Shown one piece after another: positions 12,966 to 22,869 of a stretch of DNA of 64,000 nt. The position numbers were made by a program, and so were the translations under genes. A model generated the notes under the pieces. The model was not told where the DNA came from, searched no databases, and was given only the letters and a program-made list of their open reading frames with translations. The stretch lies in assembly GCA_029706075.1 (NCBI GenBank), contig JAINUG010000088.1, forward strand, positions 2,589,001 to 2,653,000, written 5' to 3'. Source of the stretch: Aldrovandia affinis (taxonomy: Eukaryota; Chordata; Actinopteri; Notacanthiformes; Halosauridae). Each line of letters starts with the position of its first letter. Position 1 is the first letter of the stretch.

Positions 12966-13247
12966 CTATCTATAATGTTTTTTGGCAAAATATGTTGAAA
13001 AGAGAGTTAACTATATCGAATAAAATTAATTAGGTAGTTGAGGTAAACGGAGCTCTAACTACGTGTATGTAAGCCCATGTGCAGGTCACGTGATCTCTGT
13101 TGCATGTGTTTTTAAACTAGTTTTTACAGAAATGTACACATTGTTACACATAAAACATTGTCAATTATGAAATAAACCTAGTTTCCAGCAGGTGTACTCA
13201 AACTATTGACTGGTACTACATATATATATATACTGTATGTATATATA

Positions 13248-13470
13248 CAATGGGGGAAATAAGTATTGAACACATCAACATTTTTCCCAGTAAATGTATC
13301 TCCAATGAGGCCATTCAAGTGAAATTTTCACCAGACTTTGGTATTAACTCAAGAAATCCAGACAAAAAATCTAAACATTTAAGTCCATATGTAAATAAAG
13401 TTATGTGTAATAAAGTGGAATGACATAGGAAAAAAGTATTGAACACACTAACTGAAATTAATTCAATACT
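13248..13470. repeat. Tc1 terminal inverted repeat, left arm
   Basis: About 210 bp, reverse complementary to 14670-14874 with scattered differences. The outer 16 bp are identical in the two arms. Confidence 0.9.
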
Positions 13471-14500
13471 TAGTGGAGAAGCCTTTGTTTGTAATGACAG
13501 CTTCAAGGCGCTTTCTGTATGAAGTAACTAATCGCCCGCAGTATTCAGGTGTGATTTTGGCCCATTCCTCTACACAGATTGTCTTTAAATCTTGAAGATT
13601 GTGGGGGCCCTCTTGTGAATCTGGATCTTCAGATACTTCCACAAATGTTCAATTGGGTTTAAGTCAGGTGATTGACTGGGCCATTCCAACAAGTTGATTT
13701 TCTTTCTCTGAAACCAATTGCGAGTTTCCTTTGCTGTATGCTTTGGATCGTTGTCCTGCTGGAAGGTCCACCCACGTCTCATCCTCAGCATCCTGGTGGA
13801 TGGCAGCAGGTTCATCTCAAGAATCTCTCTGTACATGGCTCCATTCATTGTTCCTTCAATGATATGAAGTCTGCCAGTACCAGGAGAGGAGAAACAGCCC
13901 CACATCATGATACTTCCACCTCCAAACTTCACTGTTGGTATAGTGTTATTCGGGTGATGTGCAGTGCCATTTCTCCTCCAAACATGGTGTGTTGTGTGAC
14001 AGCCAAAAAGTTCAATTTTGGTCTCATCTGACCAGAGTACATGCTCCCAGTAGTTCACTGGCTTGTCCAAATGTTGTTTGGCAAACTTTAAACGAGCTTC
14101 AACATGTCTTTTTTTCAGTAGTGGAGTCTTGCGGGCTGAGCGTGCACAGAGGCCATGGCGGTGGAGTGCATTGCCTCCTGTCCTTTCCGTCACAGTTGTA
14201 CCTGCTGCCTCCAAGTCTTTCTGGAGCTCTTTCATAGTGGTCCTTGGCTCTTTGGCTACTCTTCTAAGTATCCTTCTGACTCCCTGATCAGAAATCTTGC
14301 GAGGAGCTCCTGTGCGTGGCCGGTTGATGGTGGAGTGATGTTGCTTCCACTTACGGATAATGCCCCCAATGGTGCTTACTGGAAGATTCAGAAGTTGTGA
14401 AATACGTCTGTAGCCAATTCCATTTTCATGTTTTGCAACAATCTGGTTGCGAAGGTCTTGAGAGAGCTTTTACCTGCTTGCTTTTGCTTTTACCTATCAT
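13463..14500 (-). pseudogene. Tc1 transposase, DD34E, two frameshifts
   Basis: Cut-and-paste transposase. The ATG at 14500-14498 opens a short Lys-rich head. The paired-like helix-turn-helix DNA-binding domain follows ([43 protein letters not shown]), then the catalytic domain in 14235-13585: [11 protein letters not shown] (Asp 1), [11 protein letters not shown] (Asp 2) and [14 protein letters not shown] (Glu), with exactly 34 residues between Asp 2 and Glu. Two indels break it: one near 14465, where the head and the DNA-binding domain are in different frames, and one near 13600, where the last 45 residues (ending at the TGA 13463-13465) are in another frame. All three catalytic acids survive. 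This is the best preserved coding sequence in the window. Confidence 0.93.
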
Positions 14501-14664
14501 TAGATGTTTCTTGTGTGGCACCTTGGTAACAAAAACAAACTTTTATAGCCCATCAGTATATTCTAACCCAGTTGACATTAATTAGCACAGATTGGAGGTA
14601 GAGTTGCCTCCTAATTAGTTATGGTTTTCAGCTGGTTCCTTGCCTTTCCTTGCTGTGGTGTACT

Positions 14665-14874
14665 GCTTTTTCTTAGTGTGTTCAATACTTTTTTCCTGTT
14701 TCATTCCACTTTATTACACATAACTTTATTTACATATGGACTTTAATGTTTAGATTTTTTGTCTGGATTTTTTGAGTTAATACCAGTCTGGTGCAAATTT
14801 CACTTGAATAGGCTCATTGGAAATACATTTACTGGACAAAATGTTGATGTGTTCAATACTTATTTCCCCCATTG
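14665..14874. repeat. Tc1 terminal inverted repeat, right arm
   Basis: Partner of 13248-13470. Contains GTGTTCAATACTTATTTCCC at its outer end and an inner TGTGTTCAATACTTTTTTCC copy. Confidence 0.9.
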
Positions 14875-14899
14875 TATATATATATATATATATATATAG

Positions 14900-15364
14900 T
14901 GAAATCACAAGAAGCAGCCCAGAGAAATGACTGCCTGCCCCTTTAAATCTTGTGATCTACTCAAGCCATAAAAACTGCAGCTCAAATTAGCCTGCTGTCC
15001 CACACCTGGACATCAGCTGCATTGAATCAAGCAATTGGGACTCCTGGCAGCTGACTCAAATTGTGGACTACATAAAAGGAATAATTGTACTGCATTGAGG
15101 AGAGTATGGAGGGCAGCAAGCTATGTTGCAGGCCTCATGCCCTGGTTTTCGTTGTTTGAGTTATGGTCGTTTTTTTTTTTTGAAGTTGTAAAATGATCAA
15201 ATGAATACTTTATTTTTTATAATGATAGATTAAATACTTTATTTTGTATTTGGGAGACCTCATTTATTAAAATTAAGGTTTTGTTTTGGAATCCTGCCAC
15301 CTCTTTGCCTTTCTTCGATTACCTACACCCTCTTGTAGTGTCCCCAACCCCCAATGACACTACA
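14900..15364 (+). repeat. 5' LTR, 465 bp
   Basis: Starts TGAAATCACAAGAAGC, a changed form of the TGTGGCATTACAAGAAG at the 3' LTR, and ends GACACTACA. An A/T-rich stretch with ATTAAATACTTTATTTTG near 15225 is the likely polyadenylation region. Confidence 0.75.
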
Positions 15365-15939
15365 ATATGGTGGAGAATGCAGGCAGAGGCCATCCCCTGT
15401 AGGCTTGGAGGAGGTAGTGAAGCTGAACATTTAAATGGAGCTTTTGGACCTGGAGTGGATGTCTGATCCAAACATCTCCTGGCTAAAAAAATGGGGAAAA
15501 ACACTTGTGTCCTGAGCAAATGGAGGTGATAGCCAGTTTCTTGAGGTTTTTGAGGTCTTTGAGAGCACACAAAGATGGGTATGGGAAGATTGCCTGCTTT
15601 TCCTGAGGAAGAGCCTGTCGCACATGATTGCAGTCATGATGGATATGCATCAAGAGGCTTGGGAAAAGGAGCAGGCCCAACTGGCACAAAGTGGAGCCCC
15701 TCACTGTATGTGCTGCCTGGCATATGGTCATCAACCAGTGAGTGTCCCCTGAAAGAAGAATTTGGCTGGGAGAGCCTAAAGGAAGGACAACAAAAGAATG
15801 TAGTCCAAAACAAAAATGGCTACTCTTGCTCTGTTGTGCCCCGTAAGGAAAAGGGCAAATAATACCCAGGTAGACCACAAAAATAGAAGAGGCCAAAATG
15901 GCTGAGAAATGTGCTTGTTTATAGGCAGCTTCAAGAGAG

Positions 15940-16263
15940 GTGTAAACTTTTCAAGAGGAAGAGATTAAAAACCTAGAGAGGTGTTGTTATGACCAGGAGG
16001 AAGACCTGGTGAAGAACAAGAGGCATGCATCCATCGTTGCAGACAGGTTGAGAATGACAGTCCAGGAGGTTCAGGATCTGAGGGATGAATTGCAGCATTT
16101 GCAAGCCAGTGAGGATAAATCCCAGATTGAAGTCAAGAATTTGACCGTAGAGCTACAAACTCAATCTCAGATCCTTCAGTGTAAGGACAGTCAATTGGAA
16201 GAGGTAAAGACTCAACTAAGGGAAGAAGCAAGGCAGCTTGGAGAGCTGGAGGGATTAAAATAG
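15940..16263 (+). CDS. Coiled-coil ORF inside LTR element (gag-like, unassigned)
   Basis: From about 15940 the frame reads QEEEIKNLERCC and continues past the ATG at 16009 to the stop at 16261-16263. It is almost entirely heptad-like: VQEVQDLRDELQHLQASE, then VKNLTVELQTQSQILQ, then QLEEVKTQLREEARQLGELE. A further coiled-coil block in another frame (ILALQEIHQTTSAALLLEQ, near 16305-16380) shows the protein was once longer. Long coiled coils occur in some retroelement Gag proteins, and its position after the 5' LTR fits that role. No CCHC knuckle or capsid domain was seen, so the assignment is by position only. Confidence 0.5.
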
Positions 16264-17340
16264 CTTTTTTTTTTAGAACCTTTCCATGCAACAAGATGAG
16301 AAGATTCTGGCTTTGCAGGAAATTCATCAAACCACCTCTGCAGCACTCCTGCTAGAACAAGTAAAAAATGAAGAGCTCACTGTCCTGAGGTAAAAACTGC
16401 ATGTCTTGAGTGAGAGTCTGGACCAAAAAGAAGTCCAGCACCAGGCTACAGTAAACTAGTGTTGTGGTCTTAAAAATCCAAATGGAAACTCTGCTTCATC
16501 TGCAGAATCAACTTAAAAGGGTGAGTGAATAAGCAAAACATGTTACTGTCATACAAGATTCTAGCACCCAGGTGAATATCTCTCAGCCAGTGGAGCCAGC
16601 AAGAAATGATGACCAGATGTTGGAGTCAGTGTGGTCGATGGTCCTCAATCCCACTCAGGCTGCATGGCCTCAAAAGGTGACTAGAGGGGCAGCATGCTGA
16701 TGATGAGCTGTGGTGGGACCATAGTGTTGAGGAAAACCTCTTACCTATGGCTGATGAGGCCTGGTTGAACACCTGATCATCTCCTGAGATGGTGATTCCA
16801 TCTCCTTCATTGAAAATACAGAGTAGAATGAGGGTTAGAAGTTCTCAGCTGAAGAGAAACAATAGAAAGAACAGGCTTAAATTGAAATTGGAGTGACTGT
16901 AGAAAACATCTATGGAGAGAAGATTCAAATGTGGCAGGGAAATCAAAGGATGAAGCTACTGCTACTGAACCTGACCACTTGTAAGAAGAGTAGAAGTCAC
17001 AGGAAAGGCTAAAGAGGGGACCAGAGATTACCAAGCTGCACAAGTTCCCTGGCTGAACCATAGAAAGCTGGTAAAACCCAGAACATGGGTGGTGACATTC
17101 ATTCTTTCCTTTGAGCCCAGATCTAGTATCTGCATGTAGCTATTTGGCAGTAGACAAGGTGAGCAACTTGTCCCATTCCCTTACCTCTTTCAGATGCCTT
17201 TACAGGAGATTCATGGAGATCTAGACATTTGATTCAGTTGGGGCACTTCCTGAGTGGACCTGGAGTTGGTGGCTTCTGTGTGGTTGCCTTTGGACATGTG
17301 CTGCTCAGGTCTCACTAGGTCAGAGCTGAGGAGGAGGGTA

Positions 17341-17499
17341 TGTGGCATTACAAGAAGTAGCCCAGGGAAATGGCTGCCTGCCCCTTTAAATCTTGTGATC
17401 CACATTTGTTTGGGAATCCTGTTTCCTCTCTGCCTTTGTTCAATTACCTACACCCTCTGAAAAGGTCTTGTGTGTCACCCACCCCCAGTGACACTGCTA
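17341..17499 (+). repeat. 3' LTR, internally deleted
   Basis: About 60 bases of the LTR start are joined directly to about 95 bases of its end, with the middle 300 bp missing relative to the first LTR. It ends GTGACACTGCT next to (TA)n. Confidence 0.75.
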
Positions 17500-17734
17500 T
17501 ATATATACTGTATATGCATAAAAATATTATGGGGCGGCAAACAGGTAATAAAAATAGAAATCCTGAATATATATATGTTGTATGAATATACAGAAGTTGA
17601 TCCAGTCTGAATATATAGAAGTTCATCCTGAATATATAAATGTAACTTAATGCTCAGGCATATCAAAAGACAGCTGCTTTGGTCTCGTTACAATTTATTT
17701 TGATGAAACGATTGGCAAAGCGTATTTAATATTA

Positions 17735-19085
17735 GCATTATCTGCATTACAGTGTACAATCAAAAATACATTTTAAACGTGTAGGCTTTATCTGGTTCAT
17801 TGACTTTTTAGATTTGAATAGCCTCTGGCAATAGTTTGCACTCAATTAAGGGGTCCTTATTTTCTGGATAATCAAGTAACATGATTTTGAATTGTCCAAG
17901 TCGATAGGCAACTGAATTCAACATGTAATTAAGTGATGCACAAAGATGGGCCAGGAAAGACAGTGCACTTACATTTGCTGTTGGCAAACCATTGAGAGCT
18001 ATCTTGAAACCCTGATGATATTGATATGATCCTCAAAGTTTATTGATGTTCTTTCTAATATGTTAACATTAATTTGATCATGCCCATGTGGAAGGCACAC
18101 ACACCTCATAGTGTACAAGTGATTTTCAAACTGCTCTGCTTTCTCAGTAGGTGGCTGGACATAGAAGCAAAATCCTGGGAGGAGAAACCGCTAAATCTTG
18201 AAACAACAAACTAAAATAATAAAATAAACATTGCCAGGGCGGCGAATGGCATAGCGGTCTAACGCACCACACCTGTCAGGGACACAGTTCGAAACAGCCC
18301 CCCTGGTCGTCAGCTCCGATTGGAGGCGGCATTTGGTTGTCCGCCTCCGGGGCAGGGGGGAGGGTGAGCCGGCACAAGTCCGTCGAGGAGAAGGTTAAAG
18401 GTGTCCGTGGAAGAATTTCCGTCTCGGAAGAGGCGGGAACAATCGGCCAGGAATGTGTGTCTCGCTCCCGGAGGACGGGCGGCGGACTCGTGGGGGTGGG
18501 GAATTGAAATAAATAGAGGGTATAATTGGCAACCAAATTGGGAGAAAAACTGAAAAAATTGGAAAAAATAAAATAAATAAAAAACATTGCCATTTCAGCA
18601 GGACATAATATGTTCTTTCAACTTTTCAGTTGTCTCGAGGCATAGCAGTCTCTCCTCCCAGGATTTTGCTCCCGTTTCCAGCCACCTACTGGTACATTAC
18701 GAAAATGCTTTACGCTGATGAAGGCTATATGCTAAAATGCGAATAACCAATTACATTATTTTTATTATGTGCAAGTGTTTCATGCACATAATAAGAGAGA
18801 CAATGATCTAATTCTGCAAAATAATTACGTACATTTTCCATGTTGCGCAAATAAATGTACAATTTATTTATACTAATAGGCTTTCTCGTTTGTGTACCAC
18901 CACTTACAATCACCCTAGCTAATGTAGACTGGAAGTCTGGCACAATGAACCAGCAGATGGGAAGGACCCAGAAAATAAGGACCCCTTTACGCAGTCCAAA
19001 CTATTGCCATTCTAAATTAATATTAAATTGTTAAATAATGTACTTTTGATTTCACTGTAATGTCTGAATAATGAGAATTACAAAT
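17735..19085. repeat. Divergent inverted repeat pair around a SINE
   Basis: GCAATAGTTTGCACTC and GGGGTCCTTATTTTCTGG at 17826-17870 are matched on the opposite strand at 18970-19015. CAGTAGGTGGCTGG and GCAAAATCCTGGGAGGAGA at 18147-18185 are matched on the opposite strand at 18645-18692. An outer block at 17752-17790 (CATTACAGTG ... AATCAAAA ... ACATT) matches near 19030-19065. Middle parts of the arms do not align. It may be a palindromic DNA transposon or two copies of one repeat in opposite orientation. A SINE fills the centre. Confidence 0.6.
18237..18581 (+). mobile_element. tRNA-derived SINE with perfect 11 bp target duplication
   Basis: The flanks AAACATTGCCA at 18226-18236 and 18582-18592 are identical. 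The head has box A-like ATAGCGGTCTAACGC and box B-like AGTTCGAAAC. The body shares GTCTCGGAAGAGGCG and the overall layout with the SINE at 9202-9577 but is clearly diverged, so it is a sister subfamily. The tail is A-rich (AATAAAATAAATAAAAAA). It lies between the arms of the inverted repeat and is younger than that structure. Confidence 0.88.
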
Positions 19086-19238
19086 AAAATGTGCCTAGCT
19101 AATAAAAGCACCAGGGAAAGATGCTAACGCATACATTATGGCAGATTAGTTTATGCAGGGTTTAAGGAATAGACTCTGTGAAGGTAACACTTCCCATTGG
19201 ATTTTTTCTGTATATATTTTTCTGTTTTTGCTTTCCAG

Positions 19239-19333
19239 ATGATCTTATACAAGGTGACTTACATGAACTTACACTCACACTTACTGAAGCAATCGAGATG
19301 AAGTACCATTCTCTCCCCTCTGATGAGCTCTGA
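19239..19333 (+). other. Weak candidate terminal exon
   Basis: A strong polypyrimidine tract ending TTTTTGCTTTCCAG at 19238 is followed by a frame (starting at 19241) reading DDLIQGDLHELTLTLTEA, then EMKYHSLPSDEL and a TGA at 19331-19333. This looks like a 3' splice site with a short last exon. Against it: the frame is only 31 codons, no upstream exon is recognised and no domain is known. It could be chance. Confidence 0.18.
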
Positions 19334-19743
19334 CAACATGACAAAATATGAATTTGAGGATGTTGGCTTTGATTATTATGCAAATCTTGGGGAGAGCAAT
19401 TGCAGGTTTAAATGGGAGAGGTCAATCTGAAGCAGACTCTCGCCCAGGCATGGTTTATTACGTTCAGAACATACGTGATTAAGATAGCAAAGATCCAAAG
19501 ACTCCATGCTGGTTTCTTGGCTCTCGCTGGCTAGGCCTTATTGCTGCTCCTCCAGTGATGTAATTACATCTAAAATGAAATCATCTCATGTTTCTTCCAT
19601 CCCTCCTCTAACAGGTGCTTACTCCATCACAGTCACTGAACCAGCAAATGGACGTGCATTTATTCAGCAGAATGCAGAAAGAACACCATGTACTGTTCTG
19701 TCCCTATACAAATATATATAAATAATAATAAGGTATTGCATTT

Positions 19744-19965
19744 TTATAACACCTTTGACAACATCAAAGTGCTTTGCAGTGAAGAGGGTGGACCTAATCC
19801 ATGACAGGAAGATGCACCCCACATCATAACAGAGCCACCAGAATCCTTCACCTTGGGAAACAAGCTTGTCGGTTTCTTTTGGTTTGCGCCACACATGCAC
19901 TTGTCCGCTTGTTGCAAACAGAATGACGGATGACTCATCTGACCAAATTACTTAGAAATAAAAAC
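19744..19965 (-). pseudogene. Tc1-type transposase fragment
   Basis: The minus strand reads SFCLQQADKCMCGANQK, then FPKVKDSGGSVMMWG and CHGLGP. These are the residues between the first and second catalytic acids of Tc1 transposases (compare [11 protein letters not shown] in the intact copy at 13463-14500). A frame change occurs near 19850. No inverted repeats are recognised around it, so only about 220 bp of the element is left. Confidence 0.75.
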
Positions 19966-20223
19966 AAAGCTACAGGTGATAACACCACAAAGGATAGTTT
20001 TGCAAGCAGATCAGAAAGTTTTGTTACACACACCCTGGATGCCAGGAGGTGTGAATAATATGGCTAAAAGATTCCCTGACCCTAGAGAAAATGCGATAAA
20101 TTAATGACAATCTAAGTTTGTTACAAGCTCAATGCGAATAATTTGCTGCAACTTCACTACGTGCTTCAGAATTCCCAGATCCTGATGAGGAGGCCCCTGA
20201 CATAGATGCCTTAAAAGAGCGTA

Positions 20224-20484
20224 TTGCTTAAAGCTATTAGATCCAATTACCCAACAAAGGTTAGCTGGTATAAAATAAATGTGTGTAGACAAAAGAAAGA
20301 TGAGTCACCAGCAGATTACATGGAAAGGTTAATGAAAGCGATTGCTGTGCACTCAGGTATTAAACACCCTGCTGAAACAGCTACAGGAGCAATAGGAAAT
20401 GCTTTTGTTGCAGGTTTATTGCCAACAATAAGTCAGCAACTCAGAACTGTGTGTATTGCATGGAGGTCCAACGACCCCAAATAA
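20224..20484 (+). pseudogene. Retroviral gag, capsid region
   Basis: The frame contains ESPADYMERLMKAIAVHSG and GNAFVAGLLPTISQQLR, the arrangement of the C-terminal capsid (MHR-like) region of retroviral Gag. Upstream, 20060-20220 reads as further gag in broken frames (a FPDP-type peptide near 20071). A stop at 20482 separates this part from the nucleocapsid ORF that starts at 20554. Confidence 0.7.
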
Positions 20485-20553
20485 CTTGTTGATGCTGCAG
20501 AACACTGTAGTGATTGTCCTGAGTGGGAGAAAGAGCATACAACTGAGAGACTG

Positions 20554-20811
20554 ATGAGTTTACAAATGACTCAATTAACTGTGGAGAGAAGGAGAGGAGG
20601 GAGTTGCGGTGTGCATGGGGGATTCAGAGGAAGGGATAGAGGCAGAGGCGGCTTTACTCCTCCGCCAGAACCACAAGAGTGGTTACTGTACACCTGTTAC
20701 AATTGTGGTCAGATGGGGCACTTTGCTAGAAATTTCCCTGCTCCGCCTCAGCCTAGCACCTCCCAAACACCCGCACCCTACACAGTACAAGATCCGTTCA
20801 AACAACAATAG
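20554..20811 (+). pseudogene. Retroviral nucleocapsid with altered zinc knuckle
   Basis: An Arg/Gly-rich segment (RGGSCGVHGGFRGRDRGRGG) precedes CYNCGQMGHFARNF near 20692-20733. This is a C-x2-C-x4-H-x4-C knuckle in which the fourth ligand, Cys, is replaced by Phe. A Pro-rich tail follows. Nucleocapsid knuckles bind genomic RNA, and the loss of one zinc ligand fits a decayed copy. Confidence 0.75.
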
Positions 20812-21273
20812 GACAGCTTAGAGAAGCCTGACATCATCTGTCCATTAGTATCAATAGATTCAGAAGAAGCCTTTATAAAGGGTCATATAGCTGGTAAAAC
20901 TGTTAAATGCTTAGTTGGAGCTTGTGAATCCACTTTGCAATCATCTTTATTTCCTACAACTCCCACTTCTGGGAAAATGATAAAGACTAGAGATAGCTAA
21001 TCAAGTTGTTTCCCAACCGGAATCAGAACCTATGCGTGTGCAGTTAGGGCTAGTGACTATCAATCATGCCTTCCTCTTAAGCCCCACTTCACATGTGAAT
21101 TTGTTTGGAAAAGATTTGTTCTTGGGTGTAAATTGAGCCGTACTATCCTTTGCACTCCAGACAGAGTCTTTTTAGATGTACCAGAACAATATCAAACTGC
21201 TGTGCAGGCTGTTATGCAGTATTCTGTTCTCACTTCCTCCTCTGTAGTATGTCTCTCCACAGAATAGAAAGCT

Positions 21274-21744
21274 TTGCTGTCTGCAGTACCTGACAGGCTG
21301 TGGTCAAAGGACGTAAATGAAGTGGGACACATGCGGATGGCCTCACCTGTAGTGATAACCTATAGTGATAACGCTAACGATCCAACAAAGCCCTTACCCC
21401 AAAAACCACAATATCCATTGAAGCCTGAGGCTGAGGAAGGTTTTGCGAGCATTGTCACTGCATTACAGCAAGTTGTTATTGTACCTACTACTAGTGCATG
21501 CAACACACCTATATTACCAGTAAAGAAACCAGGAAAATCCACATATAGGTTTGTGCAGGATTTACGAGCAATAAATCTGGTAGTAATTTCCTCTTTCCCT
21601 GTAGTGCCCAACCCTGCTACAATTCTATCTGCCATTCCTGCTAGTGTTACTCATCTCACAGTCATAGAGTTGTGCTCTGCTTTCTTTTCTATCCCTACGT
21701 ACCCTGATAGTCAGTATCTGTTTGCCTTCACCTACAAAGGCTGA
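21274..21744 (+). pseudogene. Retroviral reverse transcriptase, fingers only
   Basis: The frame runs through QYPLKPEAEEGF, TSACNTPILPVKKPGKS, YRFVQDLRAIN, VVPNPATILSAIP and the strand that holds the first catalytic position, here HLTVIELCSAFFSIP, where the usual Asp of the LDLxxAFF motif reads as Glu. It stops at 21744. Just after the break (about 21830-21865) the sequence expected to encode the YxDD box runs straight from a QYV-like peptide into other sequence, so the second catalytic pair is gone. Confidence 0.82.
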
Positions 21745-22189
21745 CAGTACACATTGACATGTTTATCTCAAGGTTACACTGAGTCATTGTCATTATTGTC
21801 TACAAGCTAATTTAGCTGATTTGGTGCAATCATTTCAGCTTTGATGCAATACGTTGCTTCTGCTGTTCCATCTTTTCTGCACTCAGTCGCTCCTGCCGCA
21901 ATTGAGGTTGAGACATCTGCTTCCTTAGTTTTAGGCAACGCCCTCGTTCTTCTAGTTCCTCATGCGGTCGAAGCACTTTTGCTAAAGTGCTAAAACCCAG
22001 TTCTCTTTTACAGCTAGACTAACAAGATATCAGTTGCTTCCTCTCCTCATATCACATAAAACGCTGCTCTATCCCAAACCCTGCTTCCCTATTGCCCTTA
22101 CCCACTGACGGAGAACAACATGATTGTGAAGCTGCTAACACGCAGTAACCAAACCCCGCCAAGATTTATCAGACACACCACTGCTTAAC

Positions 22190-22504
22190 CCTGACCTTGA
22201 AGTATTTACAGATGGGTCTGCATTTCGCACTCTAGAACGAAAACGTGTTACGGGATACTCTATCTGTGCTCTACACAAGTGCATAGAAGCACACCCACTT
22301 CTGTCATCATGTTCAGCTCAAATGGTCAAGTTTTATGCACTCACCCATCCATGCATCTTAGTCAAAGACAAGACTGCTACTATCTACACAGATTTTTGTT
22401 ATGCATTTGGTGTACCTCATGATTATGCTACCCTTTGGAAACAGCATGGTTTCCTAACCGCTGCAGGTACACCCATTAATTATGCCACTTTAGTCAATAA
22501 TTAA
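22190..22504 (+). pseudogene. Retroviral RNase H
   Basis: The reading VFTDGSAFR near 22205-22231 carries the first catalytic Asp. Downstream, 22322-22504 reads KFYALTHPCILVKDKTATIY and TDFCYAFGVPHDYATLWKQ, the last conserved Asp and surrounding helix of RNase H. A frameshift lies between these blocks. The domain removes the RNA strand during reverse transcription. Confidence 0.75.
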
Positions 22505-22539
22505 TTACAAGCAATAATCCTTCAGTTTAGCTATTGTTA

Positions 22540-22760
22540 AATGTGCCACTCACACAAGTAGTACAGATTATGTCAGTAAAGGCAATGCTTTGGCTGATAA
22601 TGCTGCAAAAGCTGCAGCCATAGCAGAAATAACTAAAGAATGTTATGCACCAGGTTTTTCACAAATTGCAGCACAATACTGTGACAGATGCATGATCTGC
22701 CAACAGCATAACAAGGCGCAAGGTAAGGCGCAAAAGACAACACCAGCTGCACATCCACCC
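22540..22760 (+). pseudogene. RNase H tail and integrase zinc domain start
   Basis: The reading has NALADNAAKAAA, the end of RNase H, followed by QYCDRCMICQQHNKAQGK, whose Cys-x2-Cys pair is the second half of the integrase HHCC zinc-binding domain. The catalytic core of integrase is not found downstream. Confidence 0.65.
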
Positions 22761-22869
22761 TCATGAGGACCTTCACTGAGATCTCTTCTTCTAGCCATGG
22801 TAGCCAAATAATGGGCAACTGGGCCTGCCCAGCATTCTTATACATGATCCTAAGCATGATGGGATGCTA

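Larger units (their letters stand above)
9580..12970 (-). mobile_element. L1-clade LINE, degenerate, endonuclease region missing
   Basis: On the minus strand the order is ORF1 (12965 to about 12311), ORF2 upstream region (about 11830-11370), reverse transcriptase (11161-10534) and ORF2 C-terminal region (about 10111-9600). The apurinic endonuclease that should open ORF2 is not found between 11870 and 12310, where only non-coding sequence lies. About 200 bp at 11165-11365 do not read as L1 and may be an insertion. Total coding remnant is about 3.4 kb. A SINE (9202-9577) abuts its 3' side. Confidence 0.85.
13248..14874 (-). mobile_element. Complete Tc1-type DNA transposon, 1,627 bp
   Basis: The element starts CAATGGGGGAAATAAG at 13248 and ends CTTATTTCCCCCATTG at 14874, flanked by TA on each side (13246-13247 and 14875-14876), the Tc1/mariner target. 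The inverted repeats are about 210 bp long, and the phrase ATAAAGT(T)ATGTGTAATAAAGTGGAATGA is repeated inside both arms, as in the IR/DR class of fish Tc1 elements. It sits in a TA-dinucleotide run, and an LTR element begins 25 bp beyond the right end. It carries one transposase gene on the minus strand. Confidence 0.95.
14900..17499 (+). mobile_element. LTR retroelement with two LTRs and a coiled-coil ORF
   Basis: Direct repeats at 14900-15364 and 17341-17499 share CTGCCTGCCCCTTTAAATCT and TTACCTACACCCTCT, and both end in GACACT followed by A/T. The second LTR lacks about 300 internal bases. A primer-site-like TGGTGGAGAATGC lies 3 bp after the first LTR. The internal 2 kb has a coiled-coil ORF and no recognisable protease, reverse transcriptase or integrase, so the element was probably non-autonomous or lost pol. 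The solo LTR at 59517-59981 has a similar start (TGTGGCA) and end and is also 465 bp. The target duplication cannot be read because the element lies in a TA run. Confidence 0.75.
20050..22860 (+). mobile_element. Endogenous retrovirus, gag-pol remnant (gamma/epsilon-like)
   Basis: Plus-strand order is gag capsid-like sequence, a CCHC-type knuckle, a protease-sized gap, reverse transcriptase, RNase H and the amino end of integrase, the normal retroviral order. Peptide similarity is to class I (gammaretrovirus/epsilonretrovirus-like) elements. It is broken by stops and frameshifts throughout, the palm of the polymerase is missing, and no env or LTR was identified. This is an inactive fossil. 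Confidence 0.82.

Noticed and set aside
13672-14400. Several plus-strand ORFs of 74-119 codons
   Set aside because: They are antisense shadows of the Tc1 transposase.
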